DNA from: Haladaptatus sp. DYF46
GTDB taxonomy: Archaea; Halobacteriota; Halobacteria; Halobacteriales; Haladaptataceae
Assembly: GCF_021083305.1 (NCBI RefSeq)
Contig: NZ_JAJFAY010000001.1
Location: 992,001 to 1,056,000 of the forward strand
DNA length: 64,000 nucleotides
Reading direction: 5' to 3'
Shown: piece by piece, positions 35,212 through 45,000 of the stretch
How positions within the stretch are numbered: the first letter of the stretch is position 1
Layout: every line of letters starts with the position of its first letter
Translations under genes and position numbers: made by a program
Notes under the pieces: model-generated
Seen by the model: the letters and a program-made list of their open reading frames with translations, nothing else
Databases searched by the model: none
What the model was told of the DNA's origin: nothing

Positions 35212-36624
35212 ATGAGCGACGAGGATTATCGAATCGAGGAGGACAGCCTCGGGGAGATGCAAGTACCTGCCGACGCCTACTGGGGCGCACAGACCCAGCG
35301 CGCGGTCGAGAACTTCCCCATCTCGGGAATCACGTTCGGGCGGCGGTTCATCCGCGCGCTCGGAATCGTGAAGAAGGCCGCCGCGCAGGCGAACGAGGAA
35401 CTCGGGATGATAGAGGAGGACGAGGCAGCGGCCATCGTCGAGGCCGCGGACGAGGTCATCGCGGGCGAACACGACGACCAGTTCCCGGTGGACATCTTCC
35501 AAACGGGATCCGGCACCTCCTCGAACATGAACGCGAACGAGGTCATCGCCAACCGCGCCGCCGAAATCTACGGGGAAGAGATCGGGGACCGCGTCATCCA
35601 CCCGAACGACCACGTCAACTTCGGCCAGTCGAGCAACGACGTGATTCCGACCGCGATGCACGTCTCCGCGCTCGAAGCCCTCGAGAAGGACGTGCTTCCC
35701 GCACTCGACACCCTCCGCGAGGCGCTCGCGGAGAAAGAAGCGGAGTACGACGGCGTGGTGAAGACGGGCCGCACGCACCTGCAAGACGCCACCCCCGTTC
35801 GCGTCGGACAGGAGTTCGGCGGCTACCGCGCGCAAATCGAGAAAGGTCTCGCGCGCGTCGACGACGTGCGAGCACACCTGAGCGAACTCGCGCTGGGCGG
35901 CACGGCGGTCGGGACGGGACTGAACACCCACCCCGACTTCCCCGCGCTCGCCGCCGACTACATCAGCGAGGAGACGGGCATCGCGTTCCGCGAGGCGGAC
36001 AACCACTTCGAGGCGCAGGCCGCCCACGACGCGATGGCGGAAGCACACGGCGCGCTCCGCACCGTCGCTGGGTCGCTCAACAAGATCGCGAACGACCTTC
36101 GCCTGCTGGCGTCGGGGCCGCGTAACGGACTCGGCGAAATCGACCAACCCGAAAACCAGCCCGGCAGTTCCATCATGCCCGGCAAGATCAACCCCGTCGT
36201 CGCCGAGGCCGTCAATCAGGTCCACAAGCAGGTCGTCGGCAACGATACCACCGTCGAGTACGGTGCGGCGGAAGGTCAGATCGACCTCAACCTGTACAAG
36301 CCCGTCCTCGCGCACAACTTCCTCGAATCGGCGGAACTCCTCTCGAACGTCAGCGAGACGTTCGCGGACAAGTTCGTGCGGAAACTCGACGTGAACGCGG
36401 AACACTGCGAGGAACAGGTCGAACAGAGCATGGCGCTCGCCACGGCGCTCAACCCGCACATCGGCTACGACAAGGCGTCGAAAGCCGCGAAGGAGGCGCT
36501 CAAGGAAGGGAAGACCGTTCGACAGGTCGTCATCGAGAAGGGCTACCTCGGCGAGGAGGAAGCGAACGAAATCATCGACCCCGAAGCGATGACGCACCGC
36601 GGCATCCTCGGACAGGGCGAGTAA
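35212..36624 (+). CDS. fumC: Fumarate hydratase, class II
   Basis: 470 residues. GSGTSSNMNANEVIANRA, KTGRTHLQDATPVRVGQEF and the superfamily signature GSSIMPGKINP with the catalytic loop Ser are intact. It interconverts fumarate and L-malate in the citric acid cycle. The length is normal for the class. A single-gene unit with its own TATA box. Confidence 0.95.
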   Translation: MSDEDYRIEEDSLGEMQVPADAYWGAQTQRAVENFPISGITFGRRFIRALGIVKKAAAQANEELGMIEEDEAAAIVEAADEVIAGEHDDQFPVDIFQTGSGTSSNMNANEVIANRAAEIYGEEIGDRVIHPNDHVNFGQSSNDVIPTAMHVSALEALEKDVLPALDTLREALAEKEAEYDGVVKTGRTHLQDATPVRVGQEFGGYRAQIEKGLARVDDVRAHLSELALGGTAVGTGLNTHPDFPALAADYISEETGIAFREADNHFEAQAAHDAMAEAHGALRTVAGSLNKIANDLRLLASGPRNGLGEIDQPENQPGSSIMPGKINPVVAEAVNQVHKQVVGNDTTVEYGAAEGQIDLNLYKPVLAHNFLESAELLSNVSETFADKFVRKLDVNAEHCEEQVEQSMALATALNPHIGYDKASKAAKEALKEGKTVRQVVIEKGYLGEEEANEIIDPEAMTHRGILGQGE

Positions 36625-36758
36625 TCTTTCGGCCTTTTATCTCCCCGTGAACGCCGTTCTACGGGCTTGCGCGGCGTAACCGTCGGCATCGGCGAGGTTC
36701 CAACGATACGAGCGACGGCGCTGTCGGCGTATTCGCGTAATAAACGGTCGGTCGGAGT

Positions 36759-36780
36759 CGGTCCGAAAAACGTCGGACCG
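36759..36780. terminator. Perfect 8-bp hairpin at the 3' end of the Tat-exported protein gene
   Basis: CGGTCCGA (36759-36766) and TCGGACCG (36773-36780) with loop AAAACG, two bases beyond the minus-strand stop at 36783. On the minus strand the loop is CGTTTT. Probable 3'-end structure between convergent genes. Confidence 0.5.
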
Positions 36781-36782
36781 GG

Positions 36783-37706
36783 CTAGAACAGGCTGGTGAA
36801 AAAGGACACGACGCCTTCGATGAGGGAGATGAACCCGCTCCAGAGCTTTCCGAAGAAGCCTTGGCTCCCGTTGGAGGGCGCGGACGTAGTCGTCGTCTCC
36901 TTCATCGAAGTGGTCGTTTGCCCCTTCCCCTCCGTCGTCTGCTGGGAGGTCTGGGTCGTCGTCTTCGGTTGACACCCTTTCGAAGAGATAGTGACCCCCT
37001 TGTTCATGTTCAGTTTCGTGCGCGTCGGGTTGTTTACGTCCCCCGACAACACCTCCCATTTCTTGATTTTGCCGTCGTACACGCCACCTTCACCCGCCAA
37101 CACGGCCTGTCTGTTGAACTGCGGGTGGATGGTGAACTTGAAGTCGTTCCCCAGTCCGCGATAGACGGCCCCGTCGGAGCGGCCCTCCTGCCACGTCCAA
37201 CTGATGTTCGCGCTCGCGGTTTCCTTGCCGTTCCAGTTGCGGTGTTTCGAGTAGTCGAACGTGTCGCGGTTCGTGGAGGCGTCGTACGAGTCGTCTTTGA
37301 CGACGAACTTCCCTTTGACGGGAAGATTAGTCATCCGGAATGTCGCCGCGCCTCCTTTCCCCGCATCTAACTTGTCGTGGATGATGACGAGGCTGAGTCC
37401 CTTCGGACCCTTGTAAAGGAACATGATGCTGGTATCCTTTCGCTGGAGGTTCTCCGTTCCGAAGGAGGCGTACTTGAACGACGATGGGTCCGTATCGGGC
37501 GTTCGATAGTCGTAGAACTCCTCGACCGGCAATCCCGACATCGAGAGCGGTTCGATGGGGATGCATTTTCCGTCCTGTTCGATGGAGAACTGGGCGTTGC
37601 TCCCGGATTGTGCACCTACCGACGAGATGCCTCCGAGTATGGTAGTCGAGGCGACGGTCGCCTGAACGAACCGGCGACGGTTGATAGTGGGCGAGTTCTC
37701 GGTCAT
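36783..37706 (-). CDS. Tat-exported protein with Thr-rich linker and hydrophobic tail, unknown function
   Basis: 307 residues from the ATG at 37706. Tat leader NRRRFVQATVASTTILGG ends near VGAQ. The mature domain (about 35-240) is beta-rich and contains DGKCIPIEPLS and a C-terminal SSKGCQPK, so one disulfide is possible. Then come a Thr/Gln/Ser-rich linker and a short aromatic amphipathic tail (FFGKLWSGFISLIEGVVSFF), which could bind membrane. No recognised family. A GTG at 37748 is an alternative start. Confidence 0.65.
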   Translation of the reverse strand: MTENSPTINRRRFVQATVASTTILGGISSVGAQSGSNAQFSIEQDGKCIPIEPLSMSGLPVEEFYDYRTPDTDPSSFKYASFGTENLQRKDTSIMFLYKGPKGLSLVIIHDKLDAGKGGAATFRMTNLPVKGKFVVKDDSYDASTNRDTFDYSKHRNWNGKETASANISWTWQEGRSDGAVYRGLGNDFKFTIHPQFNRQAVLAGEGGVYDGKIKKWEVLSGDVNNPTRTKLNMNKGVTISSKGCQPKTTTQTSQQTTEGKGQTTTSMKETTTTSAPSNGSQGFFGKLWSGFISLIEGVVSFFTSLF

Positions 37707-37942
37707 GCTGTCCACGAAAGGTACGATTTCCCGGGACCTTTGTTCCACGCCGACTGACTGAAATCAGCGCCAGCCGAACGAAACGGTAGGACGGCCGTAC
37801 TCCCCCGGTAAGGGTGATATTCGGACACAGTAGGGTAGTCATTCTCTGACGGGGATCGAACCCGACCGGGGCGTGCGTTCGCCGGCAAACCGACCGGTAC
37901 CCCACGCCTACTTTTATACCACGTCCTCCCCGTCGTGTATGT

Positions 37943-38404
37943 ATGGAGACACTCAACCCCCGAATTCGCCTCGTCTGGTTCGTGAGCGTCCTCGTCGTCG
38001 CGACGCTCGTCGGCGGCGCACTCGCTGGGGTTCGTCGATTTCTCGTCGAGTTCGCGCTCACCTTCGTCGTCGCCGCCGTCGCCATCGCCGTACTCCTCGG
38101 TATCGCGTACATCGCGTTCAAATTCCGAGCGTGGCGGTTCGAAATCCGGGACGACGACCTCTACCTCGAACGCGGCGTCTTCACCCGCGTCACGACCGTC
38201 GTCCCCTTCGTTCGGGTGCAGCACGTCGATACCCAACGCGGCCCCGTGGAGCGACTCCTCGGCCTCGGAAGCGTCGTCATCTACACTGCCGGGTCACGCG
38301 GGGCGGACGTGACGATTCCCGGACTCACGCCGGAACGGGCAAGCGAACTACAGGGTCGTCTTCGGAACCTCGCGGTCGAAAGCGAGTACGAGGACGCGGT
38401 ATGA
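37943..38404 (+). CDS. PH-domain membrane protein, YdbS-like
   Basis: 153 residues: two hydrophobic segments (about 10-58) and then a bacterial PH-like (DUF304/bPH2) domain with [20 protein letters not shown] and [24 protein letters not shown]-like CTTTTATAC (about 37911-37919) is 28 bp upstream of the ATG. Translationally coupled to the larger YdbT-like partner through an ATGA overlap. Confidence 0.85.
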   Translation: METLNPRIRLVWFVSVLVVATLVGGALAGVRRFLVEFALTFVVAAVAIAVLLGIAYIAFKFRAWRFEIRDDDLYLERGVFTRVTTVVPFVRVQHVDTQRGPVERLLGLGSVVIYTAGSRGADVTIPGLTPERASELQGRLRNLAVESEYEDAV

Positions 38405-39915
38405 AGTTACATCCGCTCTCGCTTCCGTATCGAATGGTGGTTCGGGGGGGCCGCGTCGTTTCCGCCGTCCTGTTCGCCGGGTTCGCGGCCGTCGGCGGGA
38501 TAGAGTGGTTGACGCTCGAAATCTTCGCGGGGTTCCTCCTCCTCGTCCTGCTCGCCGTGATTGGGTGGGAGTTCGCCTACCACCGACGGTTCGAGTACGA
38601 ACTCGCCGACTCGTCGCTCGACATCGAGTCGGGCGTCATCTCGCGACGACGGCGGGAGATTCCGCTCCGGCGGATTCAGAACGTGGACATCCATCGAAAC
38701 GTCGTCCAACGCGTCGCCGGTATCGCCTCCCTCGGACTGGAGACGGCGGGAGGCGGCGAAACCGAAGCGAATCTCGAATACGTCGCCTACGAGGAGGCGC
38801 GACGACTCCAGCGGGAGATTCAACGCCGGAAGAACGGTGCGCCGGCATCGACGGGAACGGAAGCGGAATCCGAAACGCCCGACGAGGAAGTGTTGTACGA
38901 GATCGGTTCGGAGGAACTGCTGTTGCTTTCGGCCGTTTCGGTCGAACCGCGTGCCATCGGGTTGGTGTTCCTCGTCGTTCCCTTCGTCATGGGCACGACG
39001 GACCTCGCAAGCGTGTCGTTCTTCATCGGATTCTCGCGCGTCCTGTTTTCCGCACTCGTCCTCTGGGTGAGCAGCGCGATGATAACCTTCGCGCGCCACT
39101 ACGGATTTCGGCTGATGCGCGTCGGCGACGAACTCCGCTACGAACGAGGCCTGCTCCAGCGCTACGACGGGAGCATCCCGCTCGACAAGATACAGACGCT
39201 CACGGTGCGGGAAAACCCCGTCATGCGACTCGCGGGGTACGCCTCGCTCTCCGTCGAGACGGCGGGCTACGCGCCCGGGCAGGGACCGTCGGGCGGGTCC
39301 GAGGCGGCGGTTCCACTCGCCGTTCGAAGCCGCGTTCGCTCGCTCGCCCACTCGCTCGAACCGTTCGACGACCCGACGTTCGAGCGTCCGCCCCGTCGAG
39401 CGCGACGCCGCTACGTCGTCCGCTACGCTCTCGTGGCCGTGGTTCTCACGGGCATCATCTACGGCGTGGACCGGTTCACGGGATTCGTCGATTTTTGGTA
39501 CGCGCCGCTCGCGCTCTTGCTCCTCGCGCCCGTGGCCGGACACTTTCGGTGGAAACACCGCGGCTACCACGTCGGCGACGACCACGTCACGACGCGAAAC
39601 GGATTTTGGCGACGGACGACGCGAATCGTCCCCTATTACCGAGTTCAGACGGTCATACAGCGGGAGACGCTCTACCAGCGTCGGTGGTCGTTGGCGACGG
39701 TCATCGTCGATACCGCGAGTTCCACGGGACTTCGAGGCACGGACGGCCACGCCGCGGACGTGGACGGGGACGACGCCGACGAACTCCGGGAACTGGTCGC
39801 CCGTCGGCTGGGCAGGCAGGTCAAACGCAGACGAAGCGAGCGACGGAGAGGAACGGACCGACGTCGATCGGAAACAGTGGCGGACGGCGTGGACTCGCGT
39901 TCCGAGAACGATTGA
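38401..39915 (+). CDS. PH-domain membrane protein, YdbT-like
   Basis: 504 residues with three repeats of a membrane pair plus bPH2 domain: [40 protein letters not shown] and [20 protein letters not shown]. The pairing of a one-domain YdbS with a multi-domain YdbT is seen across bacteria and archaea. In Bacillus the pair protects against membrane-active antimicrobials; the archaeal role is unknown. Ends in a basic Arg-rich tail. Confidence 0.85.
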   Translation: MKLHPLSLPYRMVVRGGRVVSAVLFAGFAAVGGIEWLTLEIFAGFLLLVLLAVIGWEFAYHRRFEYELADSSLDIESGVISRRRREIPLRRIQNVDIHRNVVQRVAGIASLGLETAGGGETEANLEYVAYEEARRLQREIQRRKNGAPASTGTEAESETPDEEVLYEIGSEELLLLSAVSVEPRAIGLVFLVVPFVMGTTDLASVSFFIGFSRVLFSALVLWVSSAMITFARHYGFRLMRVGDELRYERGLLQRYDGSIPLDKIQTLTVRENPVMRLAGYASLSVETAGYAPGQGPSGGSEAAVPLAVRSRVRSLAHSLEPFDDPTFERPPRRARRRYVVRYALVAVVLTGIIYGVDRFTGFVDFWYAPLALLLLAPVAGHFRWKHRGYHVGDDHVTTRNGFWRRTTRIVPYYRVQTVIQRETLYQRRWSLATVIVDTASSTGLRGTDGHAADVDGDDADELRELVARRLGRQVKRRRSERRRGTDRRRSETVADGVDSRSEND

Positions 39916-39925
39916 CTGCGATCCG

Positions 39926-41107
39926 CTATCGCTCGACGTCGGCCCCCGAGTCCGTCAGATCCTCGACGATGAAGACGATACGTTCTCCGGTGCCGTCCTC
40001 GGCGTTGACGGGGGCTCCGTTGACCGAGAGACGACGCCACTCACCCGTCGGTGTTCGGTACCGCATTCGGACACCTCGAACGGTCGTTCCGTCCTCGAAA
40101 ACGGCCCTCAGCGGGTGTCCGTTCTCTCCAAGAGGAGTACCGTTTTCGTCCGTCACCGTCCATTCGCGGGAATCGTAGCTTCGTCCCGTGATCTCTTCCT
40201 CCGGAAGTCCCAACATTTCGACCATCCGCTCGTTGACCCGTTCGATGTTCCCGTCGGTGTCGAGGATGAGGATGCCGACGGGACTCGTCTCGAACACGCG
40301 TTCGAGCAGTTCCCGCTCGCGGCGGTGTTCTTCCCGAAGCCTGTTTTCGTCGGTGACGTCGCGGAAGTACACCGATAGTCCTTCGGTCGAGGGATAGGCG
40401 TGTACTTCGAACAGCGTTTCGAGCGGTTCGAAGTAGGCTTCGAACGTCGTCGGCTCCTGTCGTTCCATCGCTCCCCGATACTCCGCTTCGAACGTCGAAC
40501 CGACCGATTCGGGAAACGCCTCCCAAACGACGTTTCCGAGGAGATCCGGTTCCGGACGGTCGAGGAGTTCCTCCCCGCGAGCGTTGAGGAACGTGAACCG
40601 CCAGTCGGTGTCCAACGCGAAGAACGCGTCCGTCACCCGGTCGTAGACGGCGCTCATGTGCCGCCGATACGCATCCGTCGCCCGCTCGGCGCGATAGCGC
40701 TCGACGACGTTCTCGATGCGGTTCGCCAGCACGGCGTACCTGTCGGGGCCGCCTTTCTGGAGATATTCGGTCACGCCCGCGGAGATGGCCTCGCTCGCTA
40801 TCTCCTCGCTTCCCTTTCCGGTGAAGAGGATGAACGGTAACTCCGGTTCGCGGTCCCGAACCGCTTCGAGGAATTCGAGGCCGTCCATCGAACCCATGTC
40901 GAAGTCGCTGACGATACAATCGACCGAGACGGCATCGAGCCGTTCGATGGCCTTGGTAGGTGCCGTTTCGGTGTGAACGACGATATCGGGGATGTGTTCG
41001 GACAGCAACGGGTCGGAGAGGCGCACCCGTGCCGGGTCGTCATCGACGTGGAGAATACGAATCGGCGCGTCCTCGCCGGGATTCCTCGACGCGAGGAAAT
41101 CGTACAT
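39926..41107 (-). CDS. Response-regulator receiver with two PAS domains, no kinase domain
   Basis: 393 residues. Receiver (about 15-130): HVDDDPARVRL, phosphoacceptor Asp in VSDFDMGSMDGLEFL, then FTGKGSEEIA with the conserved Lys. PAS 1 (about 155-260) contains VYDRVTDAFFALDTDWRFTF; PAS 2 (about 270-385) contains VFETSPVGILILDTDGNIER. The protein ends straight after PAS 2, without the usual HisKA/HATPase or output domain, so signals must pass by protein contact. TATA-like box 27 bp upstream. Confidence 0.88.
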   Translation of the reverse strand: MYDFLASRNPGEDAPIRILHVDDDPARVRLSDPLLSEHIPDIVVHTETAPTKAIERLDAVSVDCIVSDFDMGSMDGLEFLEAVRDREPELPFILFTGKGSEEIASEAISAGVTEYLQKGGPDRYAVLANRIENVVERYRAERATDAYRRHMSAVYDRVTDAFFALDTDWRFTFLNARGEELLDRPEPDLLGNVVWEAFPESVGSTFEAEYRGAMERQEPTTFEAYFEPLETLFEVHAYPSTEGLSVYFRDVTDENRLREEHRRERELLERVFETSPVGILILDTDGNIERVNERMVEMLGLPEEEITGRSYDSREWTVTDENGTPLGENGHPLRAVFEDGTTVRGVRMRYRTPTGEWRRLSVNGAPVNAEDGTGERIVFIVEDLTDSGADVER

Positions 41108-41121
41108 ACAGTCGATACTGT
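41108..41121. promoter_or_regulatory. Inverted repeat between TATA box and start of the receiver-PAS gene
   Basis: ACAGT-CGAT-ACTGT abuts the ATG at 41107, with the TATA-like element at 41130-41139. A protein bound there would block transcription start, so it is a candidate operator. Confidence 0.4.
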
Positions 41122-41272
41122 CGCTATCATTTTTATATCTATGGACCGGCGACCGTGACGGAGTTCACGGCCGCAAAACCCGTCGGTGAACCCGAACGGC
41201 GGCCCCATTCCTCGGGGGACAAACTCGCCCGAACTGGTCGGTTTTTTACCCCTCCACCTCCCATGTCCGTCA

Positions 41273-43141
41273 ATGAGTGAGTACGACTACGAGGACCTCG
41301 GTCTCGTGGCGGGGCTGGAGATACACCAGCAACTCGACACCGAGGAGAAGTTGTTCTGTGGCTGTCCGACCGAACTGCGCGACCCCGATGAGTCGTCCCG
41401 AACGTTCACCCGCTATCTCCATCCGACGCGAAGCGAACTCGGCGAAATAGACGACGCCGCGCTCGAAGAGAGCCAAATCGACCGCGAGTTCGAGTATCTC
41501 GCCTACGACACCACCTGTCTCGTGGAGGCCGACGACGAACCGCCACATCGACTGGACGCGGAGGCCGAACAGGTCGTCCTCGAAATCGCACAGCTCCTCG
41601 ACATGACCGTCGTGGACCAAGCCAACGTCATGCGAAAAATCGTCGTGGACGGGTCGAACACGTCGGGGTTCCAGCGCTCCACGCTCGTCGCAACCGGCGG
41701 GGAAATCCGAACGAGCGACGGTCCGGTCGGCGTCGAGGACCTGATGCTCGAAGAGGAGAGCGCCCAGCGCGTCGAGGAGCGCGAGGACGGCGTCACCTTC
41801 AGCCTCGACCGACTCGGCATCCCGTTGGTCGAAATCGGCACTAGTCCCGATATCAGTTCGCCGGAGCAGGCCCGCGAGGCCGCCGAACGCATCGGAATGC
41901 TCCTCCGCTCGACGGGTCACGTCAAGCGCGGCCTCGGCACCATCCGACAGGACGTGAACGTCTCCATCGCGGACGGCGCACGCGTGGAGATGAAGGGCGT
42001 CCAGAGCCTGGACGACATCGACGACCTCGTTCGGTTCGAGGTCGGTCGGCAGGTCGAACTCCTCGACATCCGCGACGAACTCCGGTCCCGCGACGCCGAG
42101 GTAGGCGAGGTGCAGGACGTGAGGGACGTGTTCGAGGGAACCGAGAGCGGCGTCATCTCCGGCGCGCTCGACAACGGCGGAAAAGTCACCGCCGTCCCCC
42201 TGTTCGGCTTCGACGGCCTCGTCGGGCGGGAGATTCAACCCGACCGTCGCCTCGGGACGGAACTCTCGGACCACGCCAAGCGCCACGGCGCTGGCGGCAT
42301 CTTCCACACCGACGAACTGCCCGCCTACGGCGTCACCGAGGACGAAGTCGATGCGCTTCGGGACGCGGTCGATGCGGGCGACGAAGACGCGGTCGCCATC
42401 GTTGCCGCCGGTCCCGCGGTCGCGGACGGTGCCATCGAGGCCGCCGCGAAACGCGCGGCGGTCGCCATCGAGGAGGTCCCCGAGGAGACCCGCGGCGCGA
42501 ACGAGGACGGCACCTCCGGCTACCTCCGTCCGCTCCCAGGCGCGGCGCGGATGTACCCCGAAACCGACGTGCCGCCGGTCGATTTGGACCCGACGGAGGT
42601 CGAAACGCCCGAACTGTTGACCGAGAAGGTCGAACGCTACCAGTCCGAGTTCTCGCTCGGGGCGGGACTCGCCGAACAGGTCGCCTACGGTCGCCGGATG
42701 CCGCTGTTCGAGCGCGCCGTCGAAACCGGTGCCGACCCGACGTTCGTCGCCGGACTGGTCGAGAGCACGGTCACGGAACTCCGGCGCGACGACGTGCCGG
42801 TCGAGAACCTCGACGACGACCACTTCCTCGGCGTCATCGCGCTCGTCACCGACGGCGAGTTGGCGAAGGAGGGCGTCAACGACGTGATGACGCTGCTGGC
42901 CGAGAACCCCGACCTGTCCGCCGAGGAAGCCGTCGAAGAGGCGGGACTCTCCGGTGTGGACGACGAGGAGGTCCGCGAAGCGGTGGTCGAAGTCGTCGAA
43001 CGAAACGACGAACAGGTCGAAGAGGAGGGCATGGGTGCCTTCTCCGGCCTGATGGGCGAGTGCATGGGAAGCCTCCGCGGGAAGGCTGACGGCGACCTCG
43101 TGAGTCAACTGCTCCGCGAGGAAATCCAGAAGCGCGCCTGA
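41273..43141 (+). CDS. gatE: Glu-tRNA(Gln) amidotransferase subunit E
   Basis: 622 residues from the ATG at 41273, 27 bp after GTTTTTTACC (41241-41250). GLVAGLEIHQQLDTEEKLFC with GCP provides the metal-binding start, GTIRQDVNVSIADGARVEMK is the GatB/E core, and the C-terminal part holds the AspRS-like insert and YqeY/GatB tail (LMGECMGSLRGKADGDLVSQ). With GatD it converts Glu-tRNA(Gln) to Gln-tRNA(Gln), the archaeal route. gatD is not in this window. Confidence 0.95.
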   Translation: MSEYDYEDLGLVAGLEIHQQLDTEEKLFCGCPTELRDPDESSRTFTRYLHPTRSELGEIDDAALEESQIDREFEYLAYDTTCLVEADDEPPHRLDAEAEQVVLEIAQLLDMTVVDQANVMRKIVVDGSNTSGFQRSTLVATGGEIRTSDGPVGVEDLMLEEESAQRVEEREDGVTFSLDRLGIPLVEIGTSPDISSPEQAREAAERIGMLLRSTGHVKRGLGTIRQDVNVSIADGARVEMKGVQSLDDIDDLVRFEVGRQVELLDIRDELRSRDAEVGEVQDVRDVFEGTESGVISGALDNGGKVTAVPLFGFDGLVGREIQPDRRLGTELSDHAKRHGAGGIFHTDELPAYGVTEDEVDALRDAVDAGDEDAVAIVAAGPAVADGAIEAAAKRAAVAIEEVPEETRGANEDGTSGYLRPLPGAARMYPETDVPPVDLDPTEVETPELLTEKVERYQSEFSLGAGLAEQVAYGRRMPLFERAVETGADPTFVAGLVESTVTELRRDDVPVENLDDDHFLGVIALVTDGELAKEGVNDVMTLLAENPDLSAEEAVEEAGLSGVDDEEVREAVVEVVERNDEQVEEEGMGAFSGLMGECMGSLRGKADGDLVSQLLREEIQKRA

Positions 43142-43157
43142 AAAAGAAATCGGGTGG

Positions 43158-44048
43158 CTACTCTTCTTCTTCTCCGCCGCCCGTTCCCGCCACGTAGCCG
43201 GTAACGTTGCCGACGTTCATCGCCACCGCCAGCGCGACGGCGATGACGAAGACGATGAACGTCGAGATGGCGTTCATCTTCGGCGCGGTTCCGTACTTTA
43301 TCATCGAGTACATGGACACGGTTATCACGTTCATCGTTCCGCCGACGAAGTGCGCCCGAATGAAGTCCTCGAACGACCGAATCCACGCGAAGAGGAACCC
43401 GGCACCGATTGCTGGAGCGACGATGGGGAGCGTCACGTCCCAGAACGTCGTGAGCGGGTCGGCCCCCAAATCGCGGGCCGCGTCCTCCAGCGACCTGTCG
43501 AAGGTGTAGAGACGGGCCGACACCATCAGCAGGACGAACGGGAAGCCGTAGATGCTGTGGGTGAGGATGAGCGTGACGGGTCCCATGGTCATCCCGAGAA
43601 TCGTCTGGAAGTAGATGATGAGCGCGATGCCCAACACGACGCCGGGAATGACCATCGGGAGGATGCCGAACGTCCGGTACAGTTCCTTGAACGGGAAGTC
43701 GTACCTGGCGAGCGCGAAACTCGCCAACACGCCGAGGACCGTCGCGATGAGCGCCGAGAACGTCGCCACTTGAACGCTGTTCAACAGCGCGATCATCAAC
43801 GACCCGTCGGCGAACGTCGCCGAGTAGTGGGCGAACGTGAACCCCTGAAACGGGAAGAACGTGCTCGAATTGACCGCGAACGAGAGGAACATCATGGCGA
43901 CCAGCGGTATCCACAGGAACACCAACAGCAGTCCCACGACGACGTACAGGCCGCGGCGGAGAAGTTGCTGTCTCCGCTCGTGTCCGAACGTCGGCGATTC
44001 GCTCGGTTCGTCCGCTCGTTCCGTCGTCGTTCCGGTTTCAGTCGCCAT
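43158..44048 (-). CDS. potC: Spermidine/putrescine-type ABC permease C
   Basis: 296 residues from the ATG at 44048, which is preceded by a clear Shine-Dalgarno GGAGGTG overlapping the potB stop; a GTG at 44057 is less likely. Six hydrophobic segments and EAA loop LEDAARDLGADPLTTFWDV followed by TLPIVAP. An acidic, Glu-rich C-terminus ends the protein. Family context suggests polyamine or a similar cation, but substrate assignment is by homology only. Confidence 0.87.
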   Translation of the reverse strand: MATETGTTTERADEPSESPTFGHERRQQLLRRGLYVVVGLLLVFLWIPLVAMMFLSFAVNSSTFFPFQGFTFAHYSATFADGSLMIALLNSVQVATFSALIATVLGVLASFALARYDFPFKELYRTFGILPMVIPGVVLGIALIIYFQTILGMTMGPVTLILTHSIYGFPFVLLMVSARLYTFDRSLEDAARDLGADPLTTFWDVTLPIVAPAIGAGFLFAWIRSFEDFIRAHFVGGTMNVITVSMYSMIKYGTAPKMNAISTFIVFVIAVALAVAMNVGNVTGYVAGTGGGEEEE

Positions 44049-44049
44049 C

Positions 44050-44994
44050 TCAGACACCTCCCAACTCTTCGATGCTGACGTAACGGAACGCGAGCGCGAA
44101 GGCGACCACGATGGAGACGACGATGAACATCGACGCCGCGCTTCCGTAGTCGATGGCGTACTGTCCCGTGATTCGTCCCTCGATGAGTTGCCCGACCATC
44201 AACACCTTCCCCTGCCCGAGGAACCGCGGCGTGATGAACGCGCCGAGCGCGGGAACGAACACAAACAGGCTCCCGCTGATGATTCCCGGCAGGGTCAGCG
44301 GTAGAATGACGTCACGGAGCGTTCCCGTCCGGGACGCACCCAAATCGCGGGCCGCCTCGACGAGCGAGAAATCCAACCCCTCCATGCTCGCGTACAGCGA
44401 GAGGAGCATGTAGGGGAAGTAGGCGTGCGTAAGCCCAACGATGATGGCCGGAACGCCGTAACTGAACAGGCCCACCGGGCCGTTCACGATGCCGATCTTC
44501 AACAGCGTTCGGTTGATGACCCCGCTCGGGCCGAACATGAGGTACCACGAGTACGCCCGCACGAGGTACATCGTGAAGAACGGCAACAGCACGAGGAAGA
44601 TGACCACCTTGAACGTCCGGCCGCCGCGCTTCGCAAGGAAGTACGCGAGCGGGAACGCCATCACCAGACAGAGGATCGTGGTGATGCCCGCGATCGCGTA
44701 CGAGAGCAGGAGCGAGTGGAAGAAGGGCGTCTCCCAGAACGGACCGGGACCGGCGAACAGCCCCGAGTAGTTGGTCATCGTCGGTTTCCAGACGATTTCG
44801 TAGGCGTCGTTGATGCTCATGAAACTGAGGACGACCATGAACGTCAGCGGTGCCATCAGCAAGAGCAACAGCCAGAGCAGGCTGGGAGTGAGCGTGAAAC
44901 CGAGCGTGCGCTCCCTCGATGCGAACGCACCGATGATGGATCGTCGAATACCGATGATGGCTCCCCGAATCGACCCTGAGGTATCGGAAGACAT
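44050..44994 (-). CDS. potB: Spermidine/putrescine-type ABC permease B
   Basis: 314 residues, six hydrophobic segments, EAA loop LVEAARDLGASRTGTLRDVI followed by LPLTLPGI. Starts 6 bp after the binding-protein stop and is followed at once by potC, so potD-potB-potC form a tight operon. Confidence 0.88.
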   Translation of the reverse strand: MSSDTSGSIRGAIIGIRRSIIGAFASRERTLGFTLTPSLLWLLLLLMAPLTFMVVLSFMSINDAYEIVWKPTMTNYSGLFAGPGPFWETPFFHSLLLSYAIAGITTILCLVMAFPLAYFLAKRGGRTFKVVIFLVLLPFFTMYLVRAYSWYLMFGPSGVINRTLLKIGIVNGPVGLFSYGVPAIIVGLTHAYFPYMLLSLYASMEGLDFSLVEAARDLGASRTGTLRDVILPLTLPGIISGSLFVFVPALGAFITPRFLGQGKVLMVGQLIEGRITGQYAIDYGSAASMFIVVSIVVAFALAFRYVSIEELGGV

Positions 44995-45000
44995 CGTGAA

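Noticed and set aside
43158-44057. GTG at 44057 as the potC start
   Set aside because: The ATG at 44048 has a clear GGAGGTG at proper spacing, and the GTG lies within it.
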